64,000 nucleotides of DNA from Homoserinimonas sp. OAct 916 (GTDB lineage: Bacteria > Actinomycetota > Actinomycetes > Actinomycetales > Microbacteriaceae), in assembly GCF_003260275.1 (NCBI RefSeq), contig NZ_QJHB01000002.1, positions 186,001 to 250,000 on the forward strand. The letters are read 5' to 3'. The notes under the pieces were generated by a model. The model worked only from the letters and a program-made list of their open reading frames with translations, made no database searches and was not told the DNA's origin. A program made the translations under genes and the position numbers. This document shows, piece after piece, positions 28,481 to 37,683 of the stretch. The stretch's first letter is position 1, and each line of letters begins with the position of its first letter.

Positions 28481-28551
28481 GGGGCTGTAGCTTAGTGGTA
28501 AAGCCTTTGTCTTCCAAACAAATGATGCGAGTTCGATTCTCGTCAGCCCCT
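28481..28551 (+). tRNA. tRNA-Gly (anticodon TCC)
   Basis: A 71-base cloverleaf with acceptor GGGGCTG/CAGCCCC and discriminator T. The anticodon stem TTTGT/ACAAA encloses loop CTTCCAA (TCC). The T arm is CGAG-TTCGATT-CTCG. CCA is encoded at 28552-28554. The AU-rich anticodon stem is unusual for a high-GC actinobacterium. An inverted repeat AGCCCTG/CAGGGCT about 10 bases downstream may form a 3' hairpin. Confidence 0.95.
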
Positions 28552-28803
28552 CCAACTCCGTCAGCCCTGAAGGCGACACTGAATGGCCCAGGGCTGGCGA
28601 GAACCGAAGACCCGCACCGGATCTTTGTTCTTCGAATTGGTGCCGGCCCCGGGTTTCCTCTCCGTCAGTCCTTGATCCCCCCCCTGTCCAGCACGCCTCG
28701 AATCGCCGCCAACGCACGCTTCTCCGTCTCCTCATGAGAGGGACTGGAGGTACGCTCAAGGGGGAAGAGATTCGGGATCTCAATTCGGAAAGCAGGTGTC
28801 GTA

Positions 28804-29400
28804 GTGGCATGGTTTCGTCGTCGCCCGAAGCGACCGAAGATGAAACCGTTCGACCACTCGTCACTCCCGGCACCCGAGCCGGTGTCATTGGCAGAAGCAA
28901 CCTCTGAGGGTCTGCAACTGATGAACTACGCCAGTCGGATGTCGCTGAAGAACCGCATTCTCGTGGATTCGCTCACCGGGCGGCACACCTACGACAAAGC
29001 CCATCATCGTTCGTTGGCTCGCGAGGTTCTGGAGCGACTCGCTGCGGAGGCCGACGCGGCAGCCGAGAGGCTCTCCGAAGCCAAGCGCTGGTCGGCGGCC
29101 ACCGACGGTCGGGCACGTCACGCCCACGATTACCGATCGGCAGATTTCGCCAATCTCAAGCACCGCCTCGCCGTCTCGGAGGCGATCGCCCGGAGTCTGC
29201 GCGAACAGAGTCAAGACGATGACTTTCTCGACGATCTGGTGATCCGCGCCCGCGATGATGCCTGGCACGAGGTCGCCGTCATCATCGAGCAGTCGCTGGA
29301 TCGATCCGTCATCCCGGTCGACACCCGCTATCTGGCCGAGCGTGAGGAACGGCTGCGTCGGTTGGTCGATGAAGACCTCGCTGCTCTTCTGACTGCGTAG
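28804..29400 (+). CDS. Conserved-looking cytosolic protein of unknown function
   Basis: A 198-residue, largely helical, charged protein with no family I can name. It has a very basic N terminus (MAWFRRRPKRPKMKP), a middle segment SLTGRHTYDKAHHRSLAREVLERLAAEADAAAERL in charge pattern, and a C terminus DTRYLAEREERLRRLVDEDLAALL that looks like a coiled coil. GTG 28804 follows GCAGGTG. It is followed after 77 bases by the large membrane protein on the same strand. The basic start could bind nucleic acid or acidic lipids, but that is speculation. Confidence 0.65.
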   Translation: MAWFRRRPKRPKMKPFDHSSLPAPEPVSLAEATSEGLQLMNYASRMSLKNRILVDSLTGRHTYDKAHHRSLAREVLERLAAEADAAAERLSEAKRWSAATDGRARHAHDYRSADFANLKHRLAVSEAIARSLREQSQDDDFLDDLVIRARDDAWHEVAVIIEQSLDRSVIPVDTRYLAEREERLRRLVDEDLAALLTA

Positions 29401-29477
29401 CTCGACTCGACAGGCACGATCGGCACACGCGCGGTGTTCGGCTCGCCCCGAGCCGCGCTCTCTGCCAGAGTATTCGG

Positions 29478-32400
29478 ATGAGCATCGACCCTGACTCCCC
29501 CTCGGAGGCATTCCCGGCTGCCCTCTGGCCGCAGCATCCCGACCTCTTCACGAGCGGATCCCACTGCCCCTCCTGCTTCACCCCCCTCGGCGAGACCCGT
29601 TGCCAGTGGTGCGGGCTCGATGTGATGATGCCGCTGGGCGCCGACGTCTTCGCGGCATCGGAGCGCGTGGCCGAAGCCATCGGTGAGCGCGCCGAATTGT
29701 TGACTCAGATGCGCGCGGAGCAGGCGAGGGCCGAGGCCGAGGCGTGGGCCGCCTATGAGCTCGAGACAACCCAGGCGGCGCAGGAACCAGTGCCGGTTCC
29801 CCAGACAGTTTCGACCGAACAGGCTACTTTGACCGGGCAGGCTGCCCAGCCGGAGCACTGGATGCCGCCGGCAGCGTTTCAGGCACCGGGCACGTCGTCA
29901 GTGCACGAAGATCTCCTACCAGTCGGTGCGACGACACAGCATGCTGCTGCGGTGCCCGGACACGTCACGGCCGCGGCAGACACCGCTCCTGCATTCGCTC
30001 CCCCACAGCCGCCGGCACCCGGGTACGTAGCCGGGCCAGGGGTGCCTGCCGAACCTGCAAAATCCAGACGCTCCGGCGTGCAGATCTTCTTGCTCACCAT
30101 CGGCGTCGTTCTGGTCGCGATCATGGCGATCTTCTTCGTGCTCCTGGCCTATGTTGTCGCTTCCATCGAAATACGCTCGATTCTCACTGCAATCGCTGCG
30201 GTCGGGGCGTTCGGCATCGCCTGGCTGCTGCGCCGAAAGTCGTTGACCGGAACCGCCGAGGGCATCGGGGTGCTGGCAATTGTTTTGGCGCTCGTGAACA
30301 TCTGGCTCATTCGGGCGAACGACCTGTTCGGCTCGGGCGGATTGAACACCCCGTCGTACACCGGCATCGCACTTCTGGTACTTGCTGCCGTTCTGCTTGC
30401 TGTCCATCGGTTGACGCGACTGCGAGTGATGACGGTTGCTGCGGCATCTCTGGCGCCCCTCGGGGTCTTCTTCCTGGTGACCGGCGCGTTCCAGCCGGTA
30501 TGGCCCGACCTGGCTGGCTGGTTCGGCCTTCTCGCCGCAGGCGCGACCGGGTTGGCCTGGCCTCTGGCCCGTCACCGCCCCGCGGAGGCACGCATCCTGC
30601 GATTGGGCGGGTATGCTGCCGCCGGTATCGGGATCTTCAGCCCGCTCGTGGCGCACGAGAACATCTGGACGCCGACTGCGCTCATCGCCAGCTTCGCAGT
30701 GCTTTGGGCGGTGACCGCTGCGGTCGGTTTCCGGCACCGGGTTCCGGCCATCGCAGGTGGCGCCGCCGCAGTTCCAGCCGCCGCACCGGTCAACGAGCCA
30801 GCCCCAGCACCGGCAGCGCCGGCCCGGCCTGCCCTGATCGACGGCTGGGTATCCTTCAGCGCAGTCGTCTTCGGCATCTTTGGCGGTCTGGCAGCAATTC
30901 TCGCTGCCGTTGCCACGCATGACGCGCTCGAGTCTGCCGGGCGTGGAGCCGCCGTGATCGTCGACTGGGGAGCAGTGGTCGGGTTGGCGCCGATCTATGC
31001 GGCGCTCGTCAGCGTGTGCGCCACCTGGTTCATCAGCCGCCGAACCACCCCCGCGGCGAGGCGAGCGGCCATCGTGCTGACGATCCCCCTGGCGATCATG
31101 ACCGGTGTCTCTATGGTTCCGGCGACGCTGTTCGGGCTGGGCCAGGTTTTAGGACTGTTCGTCTGGTCGCCCGGGTCGTGGCGATTCCTGCCGTTCGAAG
31201 GGAGGACGGGTTCATTCCTCGGTGATTCGTGGTGGGCATTGGTCGGCGTTCTCGGTACTGCCGCGCTCCTGGCGCTCGCCCTCGCCCTGCTGAAGGTTCT
31301 GACCCGCTTTGCCGCGATACCGGCCGCCATCGCTGCGGTCGGTCTGCTCGGCTCAGCGGCCATGGCAGGGTCGGTCGCCGCAGTCGCGATCTCCCTCACC
31401 GCATTCGCGATCGCGGGCACACTCACACTCGGATTGCTCCGCGTGAGCCCGGGCCTCCGGCCGGTACTGGGAATCAGCACGGTCATCGCCGCTGTCGGCA
31501 CCTATGGCGCCGGATGGCTCAGCGCCCCCGTATGGCCGATCGCTGTGGGGGTCGCCACGGTGCTCCTGGTCGCAGTTCGAGCGGCACTGGCCGTTTCGGG
31601 CCGCCGCACGGGCGCAACTCCCCGACCGATTCTTCTAGCGATGATCACTGCACTGGCCGCGGCGCTGGTGCTCCTGGCGTTGGGCTGGCTGACCCTGTGG
31701 CTGGTCGACATCGGCGCGGTCCCGAACGTCGTGAACGCCCTCGACCGCGGGTTCTGGCCCACCGCGGTGGCCGCAGGACTTCTCCTGCTCGCTGCGTTCG
31801 TGGGACCGATGGTGCCCCGGCCCGATGCCCGCGCGGTGAACTGGATCGCCTTCACGGTGGTGATCGTCGGCGCACCCGTGCTGCTGACGCTGAACGCCAC
31901 CGGCAACACCGACGGGCTGATCGTCGGCACCACAGCCGCAACGATCATCCTCACCCTGGTGGTCGCCGCCGGCGCAAGCTGGCAACTGCGACGCCCGGTC
32001 TCCACGCATCCGGAGGCCATCGCCCTTGCCATCATCACCCCGTTTGCGCTGGCCTGGCTCGCACACATGCTCGTCGGAGCATACGCGCGGGTCACTGATG
32101 TCTCCCAGATCGCCCAGATCGCCGCGGCAGTGGCAGCTCTGGCCGCCGCCGTCTTCGGCCTGCTCGCGCTGAGTAGACGGGTTGTTCGCGCAAACCGCAT
32201 CGGCTGGGATGCCGCGACACTCATGGTCACCCTTGTTGTGGCGGGCGCCGCCATCATCTCCGGTGGCAGCCTCGGCTGGTTGGCCCTTCTGATCGTGGCG
32301 TGTGTGCCGTTCATTGTGGCCTCGGGTGACGGCGACCTTTTCACCGGCAGCAGTGCGCGCCGGCACATCGCCTGGTTGAGCCTGCCACTGGCAGTCGGAA

Positions 32401-33539
32401 GCCTGTGGCAGGCCCTGTTCGTGCGTGAGGTCACGGTCGTCGAGTGGTACACCCTGCCACTCGCGGCGGCCCTGATCGGGCTGGCCACCGTGATCGCGTG
32501 GCGACGTCCCACCACGAACGGATCCTCCGGCCGCACCGCACTGGTGGTCGCTGGCGCGACCATTGCGGCGGTTCCGAGCATCCTTGTTTCTGACAGCGGC
32601 ACACTCTGGCGGCCGATCATTCTGATCGCCGCCGGCGCACTGCTGGCAATCGCATCACTCGACGTGCCACGCACCTTCGCGGCTATCCCGGTGCGTCTGG
32701 TGGCCCTGGTCACCGGTCTGGCCGCGGTCGGCGTGCCCGGTTACCTGCGCGGCATGGCAGTGATCCGCGAGGCGGGGGCAGCGGGTTGGCAGTTGGAGGC
32801 CTGGATCGCGCCCGGTGTGGTTGTCGCCGCAGTGGTCACCATCGTGTTCGCCGTGCGCAATCGCACTACAGCCTGGAGCCTGCCGGTGCTCTACCCGCTG
32901 GCTCTGTTGGGGCTGCCAGAACTGGCCGCTGTGACCGCTGGAGAGCACGCCCAAACCCGCATCTTGGCACTGATCACAGTGGTGGGAGCCACACATGTGA
33001 TTGCTGCAGTGATGAGGACCGCTCCGCTCGCATTGCTACTGGGATGGGCGTCGGCGGCTGCCTTGGCCGTGGTCGGGCTGGCCGGGCTGGCCTTCACTGC
33101 AGCCACGCCGTTCGAGCTGATCACGATGCCGATCGCGGTCGCCCTGATCAGCGCCGGGATCATCCGACTGCACAAGTATGCCGGCAGGCGCACCTGGCCC
33201 GAATTGGGCGTCGGCATCGCGGTGCTTCTGGTTCCGTCGTACCTCGCCAATTTCTGGGTGCCCCCGCTCTGGCGGGTGATCGGCCTCGGGGTGGTCTGCA
33301 TCGTCATTCTGCTGGTCGCTGTGTGGCGCAAGTGGCAGGCGCCCCTGCTCATTGCCGGAGGGGTGCTGGTTCTGCACGCACTGGCCCAGCTCTGGCCGTG
33401 GATCTCCACTGTCTACAGCGCGCTCTGGTGGCTCTGGCTCGGAATCGGCGGCGTGATCCTGATTGTGATCGCGGCCACCTATGAGAAACGGATGCGTGAT
33501 TTCAAGTCTGTCGCACTGCGGATCGGAGCGTTGCGGTAA
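29478..33539 (+). CDS. Giant zinc-ribbon polytopic membrane protein (SCO7613-type)
   Basis: A 1353-residue protein. The N terminus carries a zinc ribbon with Cys30-X2-Cys33 and Cys42-X2-Cys45 (CPSC, CQWCG), followed by a charged, coiled-coil-like and Pro-rich linker to about residue 195. From there to the end it is almost continuous hydrophobic segments, about three dozen by eye, many rich in Ala, Val and Leu. This architecture is that of the actinobacterial SCO7613-type family, whose function is unknown. No catalytic motif is visible. The 3' end overlaps the convergent hydrolase gene by 38 bases. Confidence 0.85.
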   Translation: MSIDPDSPSEAFPAALWPQHPDLFTSGSHCPSCFTPLGETRCQWCGLDVMMPLGADVFAASERVAEAIGERAELLTQMRAEQARAEAEAWAAYELETTQAAQEPVPVPQTVSTEQATLTGQAAQPEHWMPPAAFQAPGTSSVHEDLLPVGATTQHAAAVPGHVTAAADTAPAFAPPQPPAPGYVAGPGVPAEPAKSRRSGVQIFLLTIGVVLVAIMAIFFVLLAYVVASIEIRSILTAIAAVGAFGIAWLLRRKSLTGTAEGIGVLAIVLALVNIWLIRANDLFGSGGLNTPSYTGIALLVLAAVLLAVHRLTRLRVMTVAAASLAPLGVFFLVTGAFQPVWPDLAGWFGLLAAGATGLAWPLARHRPAEARILRLGGYAAAGIGIFSPLVAHENIWTPTALIASFAVLWAVTAAVGFRHRVPAIAGGAAAVPAAAPVNEPAPAPAAPARPALIDGWVSFSAVVFGIFGGLAAILAAVATHDALESAGRGAAVIVDWGAVVGLAPIYAALVSVCATWFISRRTTPAARRAAIVLTIPLAIMTGVSMVPATLFGLGQVLGLFVWSPGSWRFLPFEGRTGSFLGDSWWALVGVLGTAALLALALALLKVLTRFAAIPAAIAAVGLLGSAAMAGSVAAVAISLTAFAIAGTLTLGLLRVSPGLRPVLGISTVIAAVGTYGAGWLSAPVWPIAVGVATVLLVAVRAALAVSGRRTGATPRPILLAMITALAAALVLLALGWLTLWLVDIGAVPNVVNALDRGFWPTAVAAGLLLLAAFVGPMVPRPDARAVNWIAFTVVIVGAPVLLTLNATGNTDGLIVGTTAATIILTLVVAAGASWQLRRPVSTHPEAIALAIITPFALAWLAHMLVGAYARVTDVSQIAQIAAAVAALAAAVFGLLALSRRVVRANRIGWDAATLMVTLVVAGAAIISGGSLGWLALLIVACVPFIVASGDGDLFTGSSARRHIAWLSLPLAVGSLWQALFVREVTVVEWYTLPLAAALIGLATVIAWRRPTTNGSSGRTALVVAGATIAAVPSILVSDSGTLWRPIILIAAGALLAIASLDVPRTFAAIPVRLVALVTGLAAVGVPGYLRGMAVIREAGAAGWQLEAWIAPGVVVAAVVTIVFAVRNRTTAWSLPVLYPLALLGLPELAAVTAGEHAQTRILALITVVGATHVIAAVMRTAPLALLLGWASAAALAVVGLAGLAFTAATPFELITMPIAVALISAGIIRLHKYAGRRTWPELGVGIAVLLVPSYLANFWVPPLWRVIGLGVVCIVILLVAVWRKWQAPLLIAGGVLVLHALAQLWPWISTVYSALWWLWLGIGGVILIVIAATYEKRMRDFKSVALRIGALR

Positions 33540-34509
33540 CCGACGCGGGGCGAAGCACTCGAGTCAGAAAATCAGCTTCGGCGGTGCTGACCTGTGTGAA
33601 CAACGCACTCGGATATTCGAGAAGCCCGAAGTGTCCGCCATCCACTTCGAGTACCTCCGTCGTTCCTGCAAGGTGGTCAGCCACCGCGCGCGTCACGTCA
33701 CTGGATGCTCCGGGCATCTCATCGTGCCTGGCCACAATGACCTGTGTGGGCACTCGCACTCGTGGGGCGAAGACGAAGGGATCAAACCGTGGTGCGCCCT
33801 TCGGCATTGTGTACGTCACACGGTTTGTCCACCCCGTGCCGTAACGGGCACCGTACTCGATGAACCATCGGAATGCGGTCAGCGGTGTGAGCGCCGATGG
33901 CGAAGAGGTCTGGTCAGCCGAGACGACCGGTGCGGAGGTCCACGTCGCTTCGGGCGCACGAAGTGCGCCGGCATCCAAGAATTCCCTGATGACGTCGAGT
34001 TGCGCGTCGTCAGTGGTGTCAGAGGCCACTCGGTCACCCAGTGCCGGCGATTGGATGACAAGTGCGCCCACTCGATCATCCAGCGCGGCGACACCGAGGG
34101 CCACGCGCGAGCTGAAGCTGTCGCCCCACACCGCGATGGGAGCCGTGTCGAAGCCCTCGAATGTTCGGGTGGCACTGATTGCATCGAGGTAACCGCGGGC
34201 CTGCACCCAATGGTTGATCTCGCCACGAGGCTCCCCGTCACTGTCACCATGCCCGCGATGATCGAAGACAAAGACTGCGATGCCGCGGTCGCGGAAGCAC
34301 TCGGCGAACCGGTCAAGAACCATGGGAACGGTTGCCGAGAAGCCGTGCGCCATTACGACGATCGGTGCGGGCAGGGTGTGCGGCAGGTACAGCCGGCCGC
34401 GAAGCACCGCGTCATCCGAGGTGAACTCGACGTCTCGATACTCAGAGCCCGGAACGCCCGATCGGCTTTCGGGCTTCGAATACGACGGGGTTCGGTTTTC
34501 CACGTCCAT
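33502..34509 (-). CDS. Alpha/beta hydrolase
   Basis: A 335-residue serine hydrolase of the dienelactone hydrolase/S15-like type. The nucleophile elbow is GDSFS with Ser131 (VWGDSFSSR), the oxyanion segment is AHGFSATVP, and the catalytic His is in VDGGHFGLLEYP near the C terminus. ATG 34509 is chosen because GGAGGGAG lies just upstream. It is the last gene of a minus-strand operon after the acyl ligase and ketoacyl synthase (gap 36 bases), so it may release or trim an acyl product, but its substrate is unknown. Confidence 0.85.
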   Translation of the reverse strand: MDVENRTPSYSKPESRSGVPGSEYRDVEFTSDDAVLRGRLYLPHTLPAPIVVMAHGFSATVPMVLDRFAECFRDRGIAVFVFDHRGHGDSDGEPRGEINHWVQARGYLDAISATRTFEGFDTAPIAVWGDSFSSRVALGVAALDDRVGALVIQSPALGDRVASDTTDDAQLDVIREFLDAGALRAPEATWTSAPVVSADQTSSPSALTPLTAFRWFIEYGARYGTGWTNRVTYTMPKGAPRFDPFVFAPRVRVPTQVIVARHDEMPGASSDVTRAVADHLAGTTEVLEVDGGHFGLLEYPSALFTQVSTAEADFLTRVLRPASVTATLRSAVRQT

Positions 34510-34545
34510 GTGACTCCCTCCGTCCTCATTGATGATCACAGTTCG

Positions 34546-35787
34546 TCAGACCCGGCCGAAAGCGACCACACAGTTCTGGCCGCCAAAGCCGAACGCGTTC
34601 GTGATGGCATGCCGCACCGGTTGGTAGCGGGCAACCCCAGGCACATAGTCCAGTGAGCACTCCGGGTCTGGGGTGGTGTAGTTGATCGTCGGCGGGATCA
34701 CCCCGGTCTGGATCGACAACGCACAGAGCATCCCGGCGAGCGCGCCTGCCGCGCCGATGAGATGCCCGGTCATCGACTTTGGAGCGCTCACCGGAATCGA
34801 GGCGGCCTCATCGCCCAGGGCGTGCTCGATCGCCATCGTCTCGGTGCGGTCGTTCGCGATCGTCGACGTTCCGTGGGCGCAGATCATATCGATTTCGTCT
34901 GGATTCAGTCGCGCGGCCGTCAACGCCCGGCTGATTGCCAGTCGTGAGTATGCTCCGGACGGGTCGGGTGCAACGATGTGGAACGCGTCACAGGTCAGCG
35001 CCCCGCCGAGGACCTCCGCGTAAACCCGCACTCCGCGGGCCCGCGCGTGCTCAAGGGTCTCCAGCACGAGGATCACCGCCCCCTCCCCGAAAACAAAGCC
35101 ATCCCGGTCAGCATCGAACGGTCTGCTCGCCTCTTGGGGCGACTGGTTGTTCTTCGACAGGGCGCGCATCGCGCTCAGGCCGCCGAACATCGCCGGAGTG
35201 ATCGCCGAGTCGGTGCCACCGCAGATAATCACGTCGGCCTCGCCGGTCAGCAGCAGTCGGCGTGCTTCCAATAACGCGTAGGCCCCGGATGCGCATGCCA
35301 GGGCGCTCGCGTTCACCGGCCCGTGCGCGCCCACTTCGATCGCGATCTCACAGGCCGGCATATTGGTCAGTGCGGATGCCACAAAGCTCGGCTTCAGGCG
35401 CCGCGGGCCATCGCGGGCCAGTGTCTCAGCAGCCTCTTCGATCTCCGCGAATCCCGACACTGCGCTGTTGACGACAACCCCGACGAATTCATCATCCACG
35501 CGTGGCGGCAGACCGGCGTCGGCGAGAGCTTCCTTTGCGGCGGCGACTGCGAGTTGCGACGCGCGGGACGAGCGATTGACGCTCTTCACGCTCATCACCA
35601 CCAGTGGGTCGAAGCCCGTGACCTCGGCGGCGATACGGGTGGGAAAGTCCCTCGCGTCGAAACGGGTGATCAGACCGACACCGCTACGGCCCGCAGTCAG
35701 GCCACCCCACGTTTCGCCCACGCTCAGCCCCAATGGCGTGAGAGCGCCCATCCCGGTGATCACGACACGGTCACTGTACTCAAGCAT
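34546..35787 (-). CDS. Beta-ketoacyl-ACP synthase II-like enzyme
   Basis: A 413-residue condensing enzyme of the FabF/KAS II family. The active-site Cys is in ALACASGAY, the two His are in CAHGTST and KSMTGHLIGAAG, and the C-terminal NAFGFGGQN motif is intact, so it should be able to condense malonyl-ACP. It lies away from any acyl carrier protein, malonyl transferase or reductase, and pairs instead with an acyl ligase and a hydrolase. This suggests a dedicated lipid or small polyketide role and not the housekeeping FabF. AGGTGA precedes the ATG at 35787. Confidence 0.88.
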   Translation of the reverse strand: MLEYSDRVVITGMGALTPLGLSVGETWGGLTAGRSGVGLITRFDARDFPTRIAAEVTGFDPLVVMSVKSVNRSSRASQLAVAAAKEALADAGLPPRVDDEFVGVVVNSAVSGFAEIEEAAETLARDGPRRLKPSFVASALTNMPACEIAIEVGAHGPVNASALACASGAYALLEARRLLLTGEADVIICGGTDSAITPAMFGGLSAMRALSKNNQSPQEASRPFDADRDGFVFGEGAVILVLETLEHARARGVRVYAEVLGGALTCDAFHIVAPDPSGAYSRLAISRALTAARLNPDEIDMICAHGTSTIANDRTETMAIEHALGDEAASIPVSAPKSMTGHLIGAAGALAGMLCALSIQTGVIPPTINYTTPDPECSLDYVPGVARYQPVRHAITNAFGFGGQNCVVAFGRV

Positions 35788-35837
35788 GCGTCATCACCTG
35801 TCTGCGAACGAAGGACCGGCAACCACGACAGCCCGCC

Positions 35838-37559
35838 TCATACATGCTCCAGCAGGTCTGCCTGCGCATCAGCCAGTGCTTGCTCGGCGATCTTGAAATG
35901 CATCTTCTTACCGGTCGCAGTCATCGGCAACGATTCGACGAATCTGAATGCTCGGGGCCGCTTGAAATTTGCTAGAAATGGGTGTGCACGACAGTGGGCG
36001 TCCAGCTCAGCGGTGGTGAGGTTTGGATCCTTGCGCACGATGTAGGCGACCACGCGCTGCCCCCAGCGGTCGTCAGGAATCCCCACCACGATCGAGTCCG
36101 CCACACCGGGGTGGTCGGCCATGGCTGCCTCAACCTGCACCGGGTGCACGTTCTCGCCACCTGAGATGATCATGTCGTCCTTGCGCCCCAAAACGGTCAC
36201 GAAGCCGTCCTCGTCCCAGGTGGCGACGTCTCCCGGGTACAGCCAACCCTCGAAGAACTTCTCCTCGTTCAGGTCAGGCAGGTTGAAATAGCCAAACCCC
36301 GACTTCGGCGAGCGCATGATCAATTCACCTGACTCGGTGCCGTCGCGGGCCACCAATTCGCTCGGATGGGCACGCCGATTACCGAAGATCTTCACCACTG
36401 CCACGTCGTCGTCGGTACAGGAACGACCCGCGGTGCCCGCGTGCTCAGGCAGATCTTCCGGGCGCAGGAAGGTGTTCCAGAATGCCTCGGTGGTGCCGTA
36501 GCCGTTGAAGATGCGCGGGGTCAGCAATTGCTGGTAGCGCAGGGCCGCCGCCCTGTCGAGCGGAGCTCCCATGGTAACGATCCCCTTCAGAGTGCCGAGG
36601 TCGCGGGGCCGTCTCTGCTGTTCATCGGCGAGTAGTGCGAGTGTGGTCGGTGCACCGATCAGGAACGTGAGTTCGTATTCAGTCACCCAGTCGAGCACGG
36701 TCGCAGCGTCGAAGGCGCGCAGCGGCACCACCGCCCCACCCACGTAGAACAGCGGATTCGGTCCGCCTGAGTACAGTCCTCCGCGATGAAACCACGGGGT
36801 CATATTCAAGGTGCGGTCGTGCGGGGTGAGCGGGAAGTGCATGATCACGTCATGCGCGGTCATCACCTCGGCGATGGACGGCAACGGTACACCTTTGGGC
36901 ATGCCCGTCGTGCCGGACGTGTACAGCCGGGTGGTCTCGTCATATGTGCTGGTGCTCGGGGCAAGCGGCGGGATGCGACCAGAAGCTGAAGACAGAAAGT
37001 CCTCGAAGCGTACCGCGTTCTGAAGCAACGAGGCACCCTCCGCGGCCTGGACCGCGACCAGTAGCGGCGACGGCTGCCGGAGAAGCGCCTGCTCGACGAC
37101 CTCTTGCAGTTCGTGGTCGTAGAGGTACACGGCCGGCCGACTGTCTTCAATCACGTGCGCGACCTCCCCCGGTGCGAGTCGGTAATTGATGGGAACTCCG
37201 ATCGCGGCCAACTCCTGGGTGGCCAGATACAAGATCGCGAATTCGGGGCCGTTGAACAGTTGGTACATGACACGATCGCCCGGACCGACTCCTCGATCAC
37301 TCAGCGCGGAGGCCGCCCGTTCAACGTCGGCGGCCAATTCGGCATAGGTCCACGTTCGCCCCGAAGGCGGATCGAGTAGGGCAACCTGATTGCCGAAACG
37401 GAATACATTGCGGTGGAATCCGGCCAAATACGTGAACTGATGCTCGAAGAACGTGCGATATGCGGTCGAGTTGTAGACCCCAGCCTCCTCCACTGGTCCA
37501 ATACCTGAATGTGAAGCTTTTTCGGGCATCCTCGACGTGGTGCTTGTTGGACTGTTCAT
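35838..37559 (-). CDS. AMP-dependent acyl ligase (fatty-acyl-CoA/AMP synthetase family)
   Basis: A 573-residue ANL-superfamily enzyme that activates a carboxylic acid as the acyl-adenylate, probably then CoA or a carrier. The P-loop is TSGTTGMPKG, motif A5 is NGYGTTEAFW, A7/A8 is YPGDVATWDEDGFVTVLGRKDD, and the catalytic A10 Lys is in TATGKKMHFK. ATG 37559 follows GAGGTG. It heads the operon and is divergent from the ThrE-like gene (gap 124 bases). The substrate is unknown. Confidence 0.9.
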   Translation of the reverse strand: MNSPTSTTSRMPEKASHSGIGPVEEAGVYNSTAYRTFFEHQFTYLAGFHRNVFRFGNQVALLDPPSGRTWTYAELAADVERAASALSDRGVGPGDRVMYQLFNGPEFAILYLATQELAAIGVPINYRLAPGEVAHVIEDSRPAVYLYDHELQEVVEQALLRQPSPLLVAVQAAEGASLLQNAVRFEDFLSSASGRIPPLAPSTSTYDETTRLYTSGTTGMPKGVPLPSIAEVMTAHDVIMHFPLTPHDRTLNMTPWFHRGGLYSGGPNPLFYVGGAVVPLRAFDAATVLDWVTEYELTFLIGAPTTLALLADEQQRRPRDLGTLKGIVTMGAPLDRAAALRYQQLLTPRIFNGYGTTEAFWNTFLRPEDLPEHAGTAGRSCTDDDVAVVKIFGNRRAHPSELVARDGTESGELIMRSPKSGFGYFNLPDLNEEKFFEGWLYPGDVATWDEDGFVTVLGRKDDMIISGGENVHPVQVEAAMADHPGVADSIVVGIPDDRWGQRVVAYIVRKDPNLTTAELDAHCRAHPFLANFKRPRAFRFVESLPMTATGKKMHFKIAEQALADAQADLLEHV

Positions 37560-37683
37560 GGTCACCTCACGACTGGTAACTGACGATCTCGCTGATATCC
37601 GTCACTGTACGCTGACCCATTTGAGTTGCGGAGGGCAAGCTCGCTGGGGCCCGGATCAGCAACGCACGTGCGGGGTTTTTCGT

